Assembly: GCA_031290295.1 (NCBI GenBank)
Contig: JAITNT010000120.1
Location: 1 to 5,190 of the forward strand
Origin: Clostridiales bacterium
GTDB taxonomy: Bacteria > Bacillota > Clostridia > Christensenellales > DUVY01
Direction of reading: 5' to 3'
DNA: 5,190 bases
Shown: piece after piece, positions 1 through 5,190 of the stretch
Layout: the number at the start of each line of letters is the position of its first letter
Position numbering within the stretch: position 1 is the stretch's first letter
Translations under genes and position numbers: made by a program
Notes under the pieces: generated by a model
The model's database searches: none
The model's input: only the letters and a program-made list of their open reading frames with translations
Told to the model about the DNA's origin: nothing

Positions 1-1191
1 AGGGAATTAAAATTACGGGCGGCGTCGCTGTCCGTTTATCGCGGGCTGCTCTCCGAGCGCGGGGTGCGGGCGCTTACCGAGCTTTTGGACGCCTCGGACG
101 CGGAGACCTTTTCGCAGGCGGCGGCGGAATATTTCGGAATACTTTGCGAACGGTCGCCGCGCGCGCTGGCTTCGGAATACTTCCTCGGGCTTATTATGCG
201 GGATGCAAATGTTTTTTCGGCGGCCGCGCATAAGGGCGCGCGGCTTGCCGACGCGGTTACGCTCGCGGCGGAGCGCGACTTAAATACGCTCGCCGCGCTG
301 GCTAAGCTCGTGCCGGCCGATTTTGCGGGGTACGGCGGCGCGGAGGCCGGACTGCCGGTGTGGAGCACGGGCGAGGCGTCATTCGGTATCGAAGCGATAT
401 CCGCGCTTTATAAAAAAGACGGCTTCGGCGACCTTTACGGTTCCGCCGCCTTTCTGTGGGATTCCGACGGAAAAAAATTCCGTGCGCCCGACGCGGTATC
501 GAGGACGCGGCTGTCCGATTTGAAGGAATTCGCGGAGGAAAAACGACTCGTCGCGCGCAACACCGAGGCTTTTATCGCGGGATACCCCGCCCAGAACGTG
601 CTGTTATACGGCGACCGCGGCACGGGCAAGTCCTCTACCGTGCACGCGATTCTCAACGAGTACAAGGACGGGGGCTTGAGGCTGCTGGAGCTTAACAAAA
701 ACCATATACCGGACTTTCCGCGCATTCTCAAAATTATAGCGGATTCGTCCTTCAAATTTATAATCTTTATCGACGATTTGAGCTTCAACGACATTAACGA
801 AAGCTTCAACGCGCTCAAGGCGGCGCTCGAGGGCAGCGTTTACGATATCAGGAACGCACTCATTTACGCGACTACGAACCGCCGCCATATCGTAAGGGAG
901 AGCTTCTCAGACCGCGACGGCGACGTTCACGCAAGCGACGTAATGCAGGAACAGCTCGCCCTCTCCGACCGCTTCGGGCTTACGGTAACTTACATGACGC
1001 CCGACAAGGCGGAGTTTCTGCGGATTTTGCAGGGGATACTCGCCGACCGCGGGATTACGGCGCCCGGGGATTTGCCGGGCGTTGCGGAGCGGTTCGCGCT
1101 CGCCAAGGGCGGTCGCAGCCCAAGGTTTGCGCGGCAGCTCGCCGATATCGTGGAGTCGGCGCAAAAAATGCGCATCGGCATAGACTACTAA
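1..1191 (+). CDS. AAA+ ATPase of the DUF815 family, 5'-truncated by the window edge
   Basis: Predicted cytoplasmic P-loop ATPase of the DUF815 family, whose cellular role is not established. The frame is open from base 1 to the TAA at 1189-1191. A GTG at 64 could serve as a start, but the 21 codons before it (containing SLSVYRGLLSERG) look like genuine family sequence and carry no ATG, GTG or TTG, so the true start is probably upstream; 396 codons are visible. The N-terminal half is helical and without a catalytic motif that I recognise. The ATPase core follows: Walker A GDRGTGKS at bases 610-633, Walker B as a hydrophobic strand ending in FIDD at about 757-780, a sensor-1-like ATTN in the strand NALIYATTN, and a C-terminal GRSPRFARQ segment at about 1111-1137 that may hold the sensor-2 arginine. 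All key residues look intact. There is no signal peptide or membrane segment in the visible part. queH follows 63 bp downstream; a shared transcript is possible but there is no functional link I know of. Confidence 0.9.
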   Translation, partial: RELKLRAASLSVYRGLLSERGVRALTELLDASDAETFSQAAAEYFGILCERSPRALASEYFLGLIMRDANVFSAAAHKGARLADAVTLAAERDLNTLAALAKLVPADFAGYGGAEAGLPVWSTGEASFGIEAISALYKKDGFGDLYGSAAFLWDSDGKKFRAPDAVSRTRLSDLKEFAEEKRLVARNTEAFIAGYPAQNVLLYGDRGTGKSSTVHAILNEYKDGGLRLLELNKNHIPDFPRILKIIADSSFKFIIFIDDLSFNDINESFNALKAALEGSVYDIRNALIYATTNRRHIVRESFSDRDGDVHASDVMQEQLALSDRFGLTVTYMTPDKAEFLRILQGILADRGITAPGDLPGVAERFALAKGGRSPRFARQLADIVESAQKMRIGIDY

Positions 1192-1196
1192 AGCGT

Positions 1197-1268
1197 AAGG
1201 CGGATAAACGACGGTGAAAATTCTTTTGCTAAAATGCAAGGCGGGTAAACGACGGTGAAAATTCTTCT
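1197..1268 (+). repeat. Imperfect direct repeat duplicating the queH start region
   Basis: Two 31-bp copies lie at 1197-1227 and 1238-1268, offset by 41 bp, and match at 29 of 31 positions (differences at 1204/1245 and 1226/1267). Each copy contains AAGGCGG, a possible weak ribosome binding site, then TAAACGACG, a GTG start codon and codons for Lys-Ile-Leu. The second copy holds the real queH start. Because the offset is not a multiple of three, the first GTG is in another frame. This looks like a local duplication of the start region of the gene. Confidence 0.85.
1214..1258 (+). CDS. Possible 14-codon leader ORF overlapping the queH start
   Basis: The upstream copy of the duplicated start region opens a short reading frame from GTG 1214 encoding MKILLLKCKAGKRR. 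It ends at TGA 1256-1258, so its stop overlaps the queH GTG (1255-1257) as GTGA, a geometry used for translational coupling. Its first five residues equal those of QueH. It has the same AAGGCGG motif upstream as queH itself. It may be translated and feed ribosomes onto queH, or it may be only a relic of the duplication. Nothing in the sequence shows expression, and no function can be assigned to the peptide. Confidence 0.25.
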   Translation: MKILLLKCKAGKRR

Positions 1269-1800
1269 TCACACCTGCTGCGCGCCTTGCTCCGTAAAAT
1301 GTATCGAGACCCTGCGCGCCGAGGGAACCGAACCGGCGCTGCTCTGGTACAATCCTAATATACACCCGTACACGGAATACCGCCAAAGGCTCGCGACGCT
1401 CGCGCAATACTCCGCGGACATAAACGCCGAGCTTATAACGCACGACGAATACGGACTGCGCGATTTCGTGGAAAAAACACGCGGCGCGGAAAACCGCTGC
1501 GCCGTTTGCTACCGTATGCGCCTGTCGCATACCGCGCTTGCCGCGGCGCAAAACGGCTTCGCGGCGTTTTCGACTACCCTCCTCGTAAGCCCTTATCAGA
1601 ACCATGAGCTGCTCGCGAGCATCGCGGAGGAGGTCGCCGCGGAAACCGGCGTTGCGTTCCTCTACCGCGATTTCCGCCCGCTTTTTAGGCAGGGACAAAC
1701 GGAAGCCCGCCGAAAGGAATTGTATATGCAGAAATATTGCGGCTGTATTTTCAGCGAGGAGGAAAGGTATCTTAACAAGGACAAGAAGAAAGAGGGTTAG
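1255..1800 (+). CDS. queH: Epoxyqueuosine reductase QueH
   Basis: Reduces epoxyqueuosine to queuosine in the wobble position of tRNAs with GUN anticodons, the last step of queuosine synthesis; it is the non-cobalamin alternative to QueG (established for the QueH/DUF208 family). The 181 residues match the family length. Visible family motifs are HTCCAPC at residues 6-12, WYNPNIHPYTEY at 31-42, RCAVCYRMRL at 81-90, TTLLVSPYQNHELL at 107-120 and YCGC at 161-164. Cys8, 9, 12, 82, 85, 162 and 164 include the expected ligands for the iron-sulfur cluster and adjacent iron. The GTG at 1255 is chosen because the protein then begins exactly at the conserved MKILLHTCCAPC strand. A weak AAGGCGG lies 10 bases upstream. 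The C-terminal tail after YCGC is short and lysine-rich (KDKKKEG). The start region is duplicated just upstream. No queuosine gene neighbours are visible. Confidence 0.96.
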   Translation: MKILLHTCCAPCSVKCIETLRAEGTEPALLWYNPNIHPYTEYRQRLATLAQYSADINAELITHDEYGLRDFVEKTRGAENRCAVCYRMRLSHTALAAAQNGFAAFSTTLLVSPYQNHELLASIAEEVAAETGVAFLYRDFRPLFRQGQTEARRKELYMQKYCGCIFSEEERYLNKDKKKEG

Positions 1801-1822
1801 TGTTGTTTGTATGGGGCGGTGA

Positions 1823-1921
1823 AAGCGGAGAAGCGGGTCTGGATTGCCACGCTACGCTCGCAATGACGGATAGGGCAAGTAATTGTCTTAGCAAGCGGCG
1901 AAGCGGGTCTGGATTGCCACG
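1823..1921. repeat. 29-bp direct repeat extending palindromic copies A and B
   Basis: Bases 1823-1851 and 1893-1921 match at 28 of 29 positions (the difference is 1829 A versus 1899 C). The shared block starts AAGCGG, continues with GAAGCGGGTCT and runs into the palindromic core GGATTGCCACG. The third copy of the core (1959) does not share this left flank. Copies A and B therefore seem to have been duplicated or inserted together with a longer unit. Confidence 0.85.
1841..1869. repeat. Palindromic intergenic repeat, copy A (complete, short form)
   Basis: The unit begins GGATTGCCACG and ends CTCGCAATGACGG. ATTGC at 1843-1847 is complementary to GCAAT at 1860-1864, so it can fold into a hairpin. 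Read on the minus strand it is the pattern CATTGCGAGCG...GTGGCAATCC, a type of dispersed intergenic palindrome that I recognise from many bacterial genomes. No transposase is nearby. Confidence 0.8.
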
Positions 1922-1938
1922 TCGCTGACGCTCCTCGC
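1911..1938. repeat. Palindromic intergenic repeat, copy B (truncated)
   Basis: It starts GGATTGCCACGTCGC like a long-form unit and proceeds to CTCCTCGC, but the expected closing AATGAC is replaced by TAAGGGC. The right arm that would pair with ATTGC at 1913-1917 is therefore missing and the hairpin is broken. It may be a decayed copy or a deletion endpoint. Confidence 0.7.
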
Positions 1939-1958
1939 TAAGGGCATAAGTATAAACC

Positions 1959-1996
1959 GGATTGCCACACATCGGCTTCGCCTCGTTCGCAATGAC
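1959..1996. repeat. Palindromic intergenic repeat, copy C (complete, long form)
   Basis: The unit runs from GGATTGCCACAC to TTCGCAATGAC. ATTGC at 1961-1965 pairs with GCAAT at 1989-1993. The interior (CATCGGCTTCGCCTCG) is longer than in copy A and differs from B, so the three copies belong to one family but are not recent identical duplicates. Confidence 0.75.
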
Positions 1997-2164
1997 AAAG
2001 CAGACAGAGTTTTGATTGTATGGGGTGCGGGCGGCACGGGCATGGACAGCGGTTAATTGTATTGGGAACGGGCGGTATTTGCCCCCTCTTCGGGGCGGAA
2101 AAAGGCCGGAAATTTTTATTTGCAAAATACAAATAGTCTTGTCACTTTTTTGCGCTATATTTGC

Positions 2165-2193
2165 TTGACATTTATTTTATTACAATGTAGATT
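2165..2193 (+). promoter_or_regulatory. Candidate upstream sigma-70-type promoter (P1) for nrdDG
   Basis: A perfect -35 hexamer TTGACA (2165-2170) is followed after 17 bp by TAGATT (2188-2193), a 4-of-6 match to TATAAT. The expected start is near 2200, just before the first NrdR-type box. The AT-rich setting within a GC-rich window supports promoter function, but the -10 element is weak. Confidence 0.45.
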
Positions 2194-2200
2194 ATACACA

Positions 2201-2230
2201 CAGACACAATATGTAGTATGAATGTATAAT
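2201..2230 (+). promoter_or_regulatory. Candidate main sigma-70-type promoter (P2) for nrdDG
   Basis: A perfect -10 hexamer TATAAT (2225-2230) lies 18 bp downstream of CAGACA (2201-2206), a 4-of-6 match to TTGACA. The transcript would start near 2237 and have a leader of about 75 bases before the nrdD ATG. The two NrdR-type boxes cover its -35/spacer and its start point, which is the layout expected of a repressed promoter. Confidence 0.55.
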
Positions 2231-2250
2231 TGAATTGCTACATCTTGTTT
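2204..2250 (+). promoter_or_regulatory. Pair of NrdR-type operator boxes upstream of nrdD
   Basis: Box 1 at 2204-2219 (ACACAATATGTAGTAT) matches the published NrdR box consensus acaCwAtATaTwGtgt at 14 of 16 positions. Box 2 at 2235-2250 (TTGCTACATCTTGTTT) matches at 10 of 16, with 8 of 10 in the central CwAtATaTwG. Their starts are 31 bp apart, three helical turns, as known for NrdR sites, which occur in tandem before ribonucleotide reductase operons. NrdR is a zinc-ribbon/ATP-cone repressor that responds to ATP and dATP. The gene for NrdR itself is not in the window. Box 1 is convincing alone; box 2 relies partly on the spacing. Confidence 0.8.
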
Positions 2251-2294
2251 CTTTTGCCCGACTCTGCACAAGGGGCGGGAGTACCGTATTTTTT

Positions 2295-2300
2295 AAGGAG
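2295..2300 (+). promoter_or_regulatory. Ribosome binding site of nrdD
   Basis: AAGGAG lies 12 bases before ATG 2313. It decides the start: the frame is open back to a TTG at 2235, but that codon has no such site and sits within the second NrdR-type box at about the predicted transcript start, and the 26 extra residues do not resemble the family N-terminus. The spacing is a little longer than usual. Confidence 0.75.
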
Positions 2301-2312
2301 CAAAAACGAAAA

Positions 2313-4628
2313 ATGATTACACAAATTGTCAAAAGAGACGGCAGAAGGGTCGGCTTTAACTTCGAGAAAATCGCTAACGCGATCGCTAAGGCGGGGGTGG
2401 CGGCGAACGAATTCGACGACGCGGAGGCGGGCAGGCTTGCCGAGTCCGTTTGCGAAAAGCTCGAGCAGCAAAAAGCCAAGGCGCCCTCCGTCGAGCAGAT
2501 TCAGGATGCGGTCGAAAAAATTCTGATTGAAAGCGGCCACGCCGAGTCCGCCAAAAAGTATATACTTTACCGCGCGGACAGAAGCCGCGTGCGCGAAATG
2601 AATACCGCGCTTATGAAAATATACGAGGATTTGACCTTTAAGGACGCCAACGAGAACGATATTAAGCGCGAGAACGCCAATATCGACGGCGACACGGCTA
2701 TGGGCACTATGCTCAAATACGGTTCGGAGGGCGCGAAAACCTTTTACGAGCTGTTTGTGCTCGACCCTAAGCATATGGCGGCGCACAAGAGCGGCGACAT
2801 TCATATTCACGACCTTGATTTTTTGACGCTTACGACTACCTGCTGCCAGATCGACCTTGTAAAGCTGTTTGACGGCGGCTTCTGCACGGGTCACGGCTTC
2901 TTGCGCGAGCCTAACGATATAGCCAGCTATTCCGCGCTCGCCTGCATAGCTATTCAGTCTAACCAAAACGATCAGCACGGCGGACAGAGCGTACCGAACT
3001 TCGATTACGCGATGGCGGTCGGCGTGCGTAAGACCAACGCTAATCTGTACATGCAGAAAATCGCCAAGGCGGTGACCCTGCTCACCGACCTCGAGGACGC
3101 CGCCGAGCTTGTGAAAAAATACGCGGCGAGGCTTAAAAAGACTGCGGGCGTACCGACTATGGCGGGCAACGCCGATTTTGAAGCCGCCGAAAAAAAGGAG
3201 CTTTCGGCGCTCGGGATTTCCGAGGATATTGCCGCCAAGGTAACCGCGTTCGCCAAAAAGACCGCGCTTACGGAGGTCGAGCGGGCGACCTTTCAGGCGA
3301 TGGAAGCCTTCGTGCATAATCTTAACACCATGCATTCGCGGGCGGGCGCGCAGATACCGTTCAGCTCGATAAATTACGGGACGGACACCTCGCCGGAGGG
3401 GCGCACAGTAATCCGCAACATACTGCTTGCCACCGAAAAAGGGCTGGGCAACGGCGAAACGCCTATTTTCCCTATCCACGTATTTAAGGTTAAGGAAGGC
3501 GTTAACTACAACGCCGGCGATATAAATTACGACCTCTTTAAGCTTGCCTGCAAGGTGAGCGCAAAAAGATTGTTCCCGAACTTCTCCTTCCTCGATTCGC
3601 CGTTCAATCTGCAATACTACAAGGAAGGCGACTACAACACCGAAGCGGCGTACATGGGCTGCCGCACGCGCGTTATCGGAAACGCGTTCGACCCGTCGCG
3701 CGAAATCGTAACGGGGCGCGGCAACCTGAGCTTTACCTCGGTTAATCTCCCCCGCCTCGGCATTAACGCCGGGGGCAGCCTAGAGGCTTTTTATAAGAAC
3801 CTTGACGAGGTTATCGATACGGTATTCGACCAGCTGCTGCACCGTTTCCGCATTCAGTGCCAAAAAAAGGTAAGGAATTTCCCGTTCCTTATGGGACAGG
3901 GCATTTGGCTCGACAGCGACAAGCTGGGCCCGGACGACAATATCGGCGAAATTCTGAAGCACGGAACCTTGACGCTCGGCTTTATAGGTCTAGGCGAATG
4001 CCTGAAGGCGTTGACGGGCAAGCATCACGGCGAAAGCCCGGAGTCGCAGAAGCTCGGTTTGGAAATAATAGCGCACATGCGTAAACGCTGCGACGATAAA
4101 ACCGCGGAAAGCGGCCTTAACTACTCCCTGATAGCGACTCCCGCCGAGGGGCTTTCGGGGCGCTTCCTGAGAATCGACCGCAAAAATTACGGCGTAATTC
4201 CGGGTATTACCGACCATGATTTCTATACGAACTCCTTTCACGTGCCGGTGTACTACAAGCTCAAGGCCTTTGAAAAAATCGCTATAGAGGCTCCCTACCA
4301 CGCGCTGACGAACGGCGGGCACATAAGCTATATCGAGCTTGACGGCGACCCCACGCATAACACGGAGGCGTTTGAACGGGTTATACGCTTCATGAAGGAA
4401 CAGCATATGGGTTACGGCAGTATTAATCACCCGGTAGACCGCGATCCCGTTTGCGGTTACTCCGGCATAATAGAGAACGAATGCCCTAAGTGCGGTCGCA
4501 AGGAGCACGAGGGACCTAAGTTCGAGCGCATACGCCGCATTACGGGATATCTCGTGGGGACGGTGGATCGTTTCAACAACGCAAAGCGCGCGGAGGAACG
4601 CGAGCGCGTCAAGCATTCGCTGACATGA
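2313..4628 (+). CDS. nrdD: Anaerobic (class III) ribonucleoside-triphosphate reductase NrdD
   Basis: Makes deoxyribonucleotides from ribonucleoside triphosphates under anaerobic conditions, using a glycyl radical; cytoplasmic. The product is 771 residues from ATG 2313, of usual size for a class III enzyme with an ATP cone. Domains in order: an ATP-cone allosteric domain at about 1-90, beginning ITQIVKRDGRRVGFNFEKI; the ten-stranded barrel with family motifs IHIHDLD, TTTCCQIDL (Cys177/178), SNQNDQHGGQ (216-225) and FSSINYGTDTS (350-360); MGCR at 448-451, whose Cys450 is the likely thiyl-radical residue; a C-terminal metal-site region with Cys714, Cys724 and Cys727; and RRITGYLVG with the expected radical Gly745, followed by DRFNNAKRAEERERVKH. 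All catalytic landmarks are present. Asp711 stands where the fourth cysteine of a zinc site would be expected. The gene overlaps nrdG by ATGA and is preceded by NrdR-type boxes. The reductant (formate or a redoxin) cannot be assigned by eye. Confidence 0.97.
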   Translation: MITQIVKRDGRRVGFNFEKIANAIAKAGVAANEFDDAEAGRLAESVCEKLEQQKAKAPSVEQIQDAVEKILIESGHAESAKKYILYRADRSRVREMNTALMKIYEDLTFKDANENDIKRENANIDGDTAMGTMLKYGSEGAKTFYELFVLDPKHMAAHKSGDIHIHDLDFLTLTTTCCQIDLVKLFDGGFCTGHGFLREPNDIASYSALACIAIQSNQNDQHGGQSVPNFDYAMAVGVRKTNANLYMQKIAKAVTLLTDLEDAAELVKKYAARLKKTAGVPTMAGNADFEAAEKKELSALGISEDIAAKVTAFAKKTALTEVERATFQAMEAFVHNLNTMHSRAGAQIPFSSINYGTDTSPEGRTVIRNILLATEKGLGNGETPIFPIHVFKVKEGVNYNAGDINYDLFKLACKVSAKRLFPNFSFLDSPFNLQYYKEGDYNTEAAYMGCRTRVIGNAFDPSREIVTGRGNLSFTSVNLPRLGINAGGSLEAFYKNLDEVIDTVFDQLLHRFRIQCQKKVRNFPFLMGQGIWLDSDKLGPDDNIGEILKHGTLTLGFIGLGECLKALTGKHHGESPESQKLGLEIIAHMRKRCDDKTAESGLNYSLIATPAEGLSGRFLRIDRKNYGVIPGITDHDFYTNSFHVPVYYKLKAFEKIAIEAPYHALTNGGHISYIELDGDPTHNTEAFERVIRFMKEQHMGYGSINHPVDRDPVCGYSGIIENECPKCGRKEHEGPKFERIRRITGYLVGTVDRFNNAKRAEERERVKHSLT

Positions 4629-5122
4629 CGCTGCGGATCGCGGGTACAATAGACGACTCGATAGTGGACGGCCCGGGCGTAAGGACGGTAGTTTTTACGC
4701 AGGGCTGTCCTCATCGTTGCCCCGGCTGTCACAATACGCACGCGCTCGACCCTAAAGGCGGACGCGACGCGGACACGGACGCGCTTGCCGCGGGGATTCT
4801 TAGCAACCCCCTCTCGGACGGCGCGACGTTCTCGGGCGGCGAGCCTTTTATGCAGCCGAAGCCACTCGCGGAGCTGGCTAGAACCCTAAAAAGCGGCGGC
4901 AAGAATATAGTCGCCTATACCGGATACACGTTTGAATATTTATTAGAGGAGGCCGACGCGGACAGACTGGCGCTGTTGGGGCTGTGCGATATTTTGATCG
5001 ACGGCCCGTATTTGGAAGCCGAACGCGACCTTACCTTGGACTTCAGGGGCAGTCGGAATCAGCGGATTTTGGATTGCGCAAAAAGCCTGAAAAAGGGCGA
5101 AGCGACGGAGTGGGAAAGGTAG
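4625..5122 (+). CDS. nrdG: Anaerobic ribonucleotide reductase activating protein NrdG (radical SAM)
   Basis: Activase of NrdD: it uses a [4Fe-4S] cluster and S-adenosylmethionine to generate the 5'-deoxyadenosyl radical that abstracts hydrogen from the NrdD glycine. The 165 residues fit the family. The radical SAM cysteine motif CxxxCxxC is Cys28, Cys32 and Cys35 (GCPHRCPGCHN), and the SAM-binding FSGGEP is at 68-73. DGPGVRTVVFTQGC just before the cluster and CDILIDGPY further on are typical of NrdG. The ATG at 4625 overlaps the nrdD stop as ATGA. No ribosome binding site stands at a normal distance (the nearest GGAGG is about 28 bases away, inside nrdD), so translation is probably coupled to that of nrdD. 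It should be controlled with nrdD from the NrdR-type promoter. Confidence 0.97.
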   Translation: MTLRIAGTIDDSIVDGPGVRTVVFTQGCPHRCPGCHNTHALDPKGGRDADTDALAAGILSNPLSDGATFSGGEPFMQPKPLAELARTLKSGGKNIVAYTGYTFEYLLEEADADRLALLGLCDILIDGPYLEAERDLTLDFRGSRNQRILDCAKSLKKGEATEWER

Positions 5123-5190
5123 GCGGGGGAAAGGGGCAGTAGCCGTCGTTACTCTCGCAACCGTTGCAAGGAAGGCGCAAATCATACACA

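Larger units (their letters stand above)
1801..2164. other. Non-coding, repeat-bearing spacer between queH and the nrdD control region
   Basis: No credible gene lies here on either strand. The first part (to about 2000) is filled by three copies of a palindromic repeat and their shared flanks. The middle part (2000-2110) carries degenerate similar words such as TTGTATGGGG at 1807-1816 and 2016-2025 and TTGTATTGGG at 2057-2066, which suggests old decayed repeat units. A GCCCC-N6-GGGGC hairpin lies at 2081-2096. From about 2111 the composition turns sharply AT-rich, marking the start of the nrdD promoter region. I see no clear intrinsic terminator for queH. Confidence 0.7.

Noticed and set aside
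2081..2096. GCCCC-N6-GGGGC hairpin as a terminator.
   Set aside because: No T-run follows on the + strand and none follows the hairpin on the minus strand either; the adjacent A-run is on the wrong side.
1772..2125. A 117-codon minus-strand reading frame across the queH-nrdD spacer.
   Set aside because: Its translation (for example VIANEAK and VIASVAWQSR) is the product of reading through the palindromic repeats; it overlaps the end of queH and has no coherent domain.
2117..2135. Inverted repeat TATTTG-N7-CAAATA upstream of the nrdD promoters.
   Set aside because: Six-base arms in AT-rich DNA can arise by chance and I recognise no regulator with this site.
2276..2294. CGG-GAGTA-CCG followed by TATTTTTT in the nrdD leader as an attenuator.
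   Set aside because: The stem is only three base pairs, too weak to call; the T-run directly precedes the ribosome binding site and may be incidental.
2235..2312. A 26-residue N-terminal extension of NrdD from TTG 2235.
   Set aside because: It has no ribosome binding site, overlaps the second NrdR-type box and predicted transcript start, and does not look like NrdD; ATG 2313 has AAGGAG and begins right at the ATP cone.
2238..3614. A 458-codon minus-strand frame opposite nrdD, and a 263-codon one at 907-1698 opposite the ATPase gene and queH.
   Set aside because: Long antisense frames are expected in GC-rich coding DNA; the sense strand encodes unmistakable conserved proteins and the antisense products show no motifs.
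5157..5167. GCAAC-C-GTTGC palindrome downstream of nrdG as a terminator.
   Set aside because: The loop would be at most three bases, the stem is short and no T-run follows; nothing else in 5123-5190 can be supported.

Overview
The window is a GC-rich stretch of bacterial chromosome with all four genes on the + strand. It most likely comes from an anaerobic member of the Firmicutes (Clostridia-like). That placement rests on three things: the oxygen-sensitive class III ribonucleotide reductase with its activase, QueH (the B12-independent epoxyqueuosine reductase typical of anaerobes), and a DUF815-type AAA+ ATPase, a family common in Firmicutes. It is an inference from gene content, not from a marker gene. 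I see no phage, transposase, CRISPR, rRNA or tRNA gene.

Layout. Bases 1-1191 hold a DUF815 AAA+ ATPase gene whose 5' end lies outside the window. Bases 1192-1254 are a short gap containing a near-exact duplication of the translation start region of the next gene. Bases 1255-1800 are queH, with a GTG start. Bases 1801 to about 2110 are a non-coding, repeat-laden spacer with three copies of an ATTGC...GCAAT palindromic repeat, one of them broken. Bases 2111-2312 are an AT-rich control region with two candidate promoters, a pair of NrdR-type operator boxes 31 bp apart, and the nrdD leader. Bases 2313-4628 are nrdD and 4625-5122 are nrdG, overlapping by ATGA. Bases 5123-5190 are non-coding as far as can be seen.

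How the parts work together. NrdD reduces ribonucleoside triphosphates to deoxyribonucleotides without oxygen. NrdG, a radical SAM enzyme, installs the glycyl radical NrdD needs. The two are co-translated and are probably repressed by NrdR (not encoded here), which senses (d)ATP. QueH completes queuosine in the tRNA anticodon and has no evident link to the reductase. The DUF815 ATPase has no established role that I can assign.

The most interesting non-genic points are the NrdR box pair sitting on the nrdD promoter, the 31-bp start-region duplication before queH that creates a 14-codon ORF ending in a GTGA overlap with the queH start, and the palindromic repeat cluster. I found no convincing evidence of an undescribed biological system; the genes are known families.
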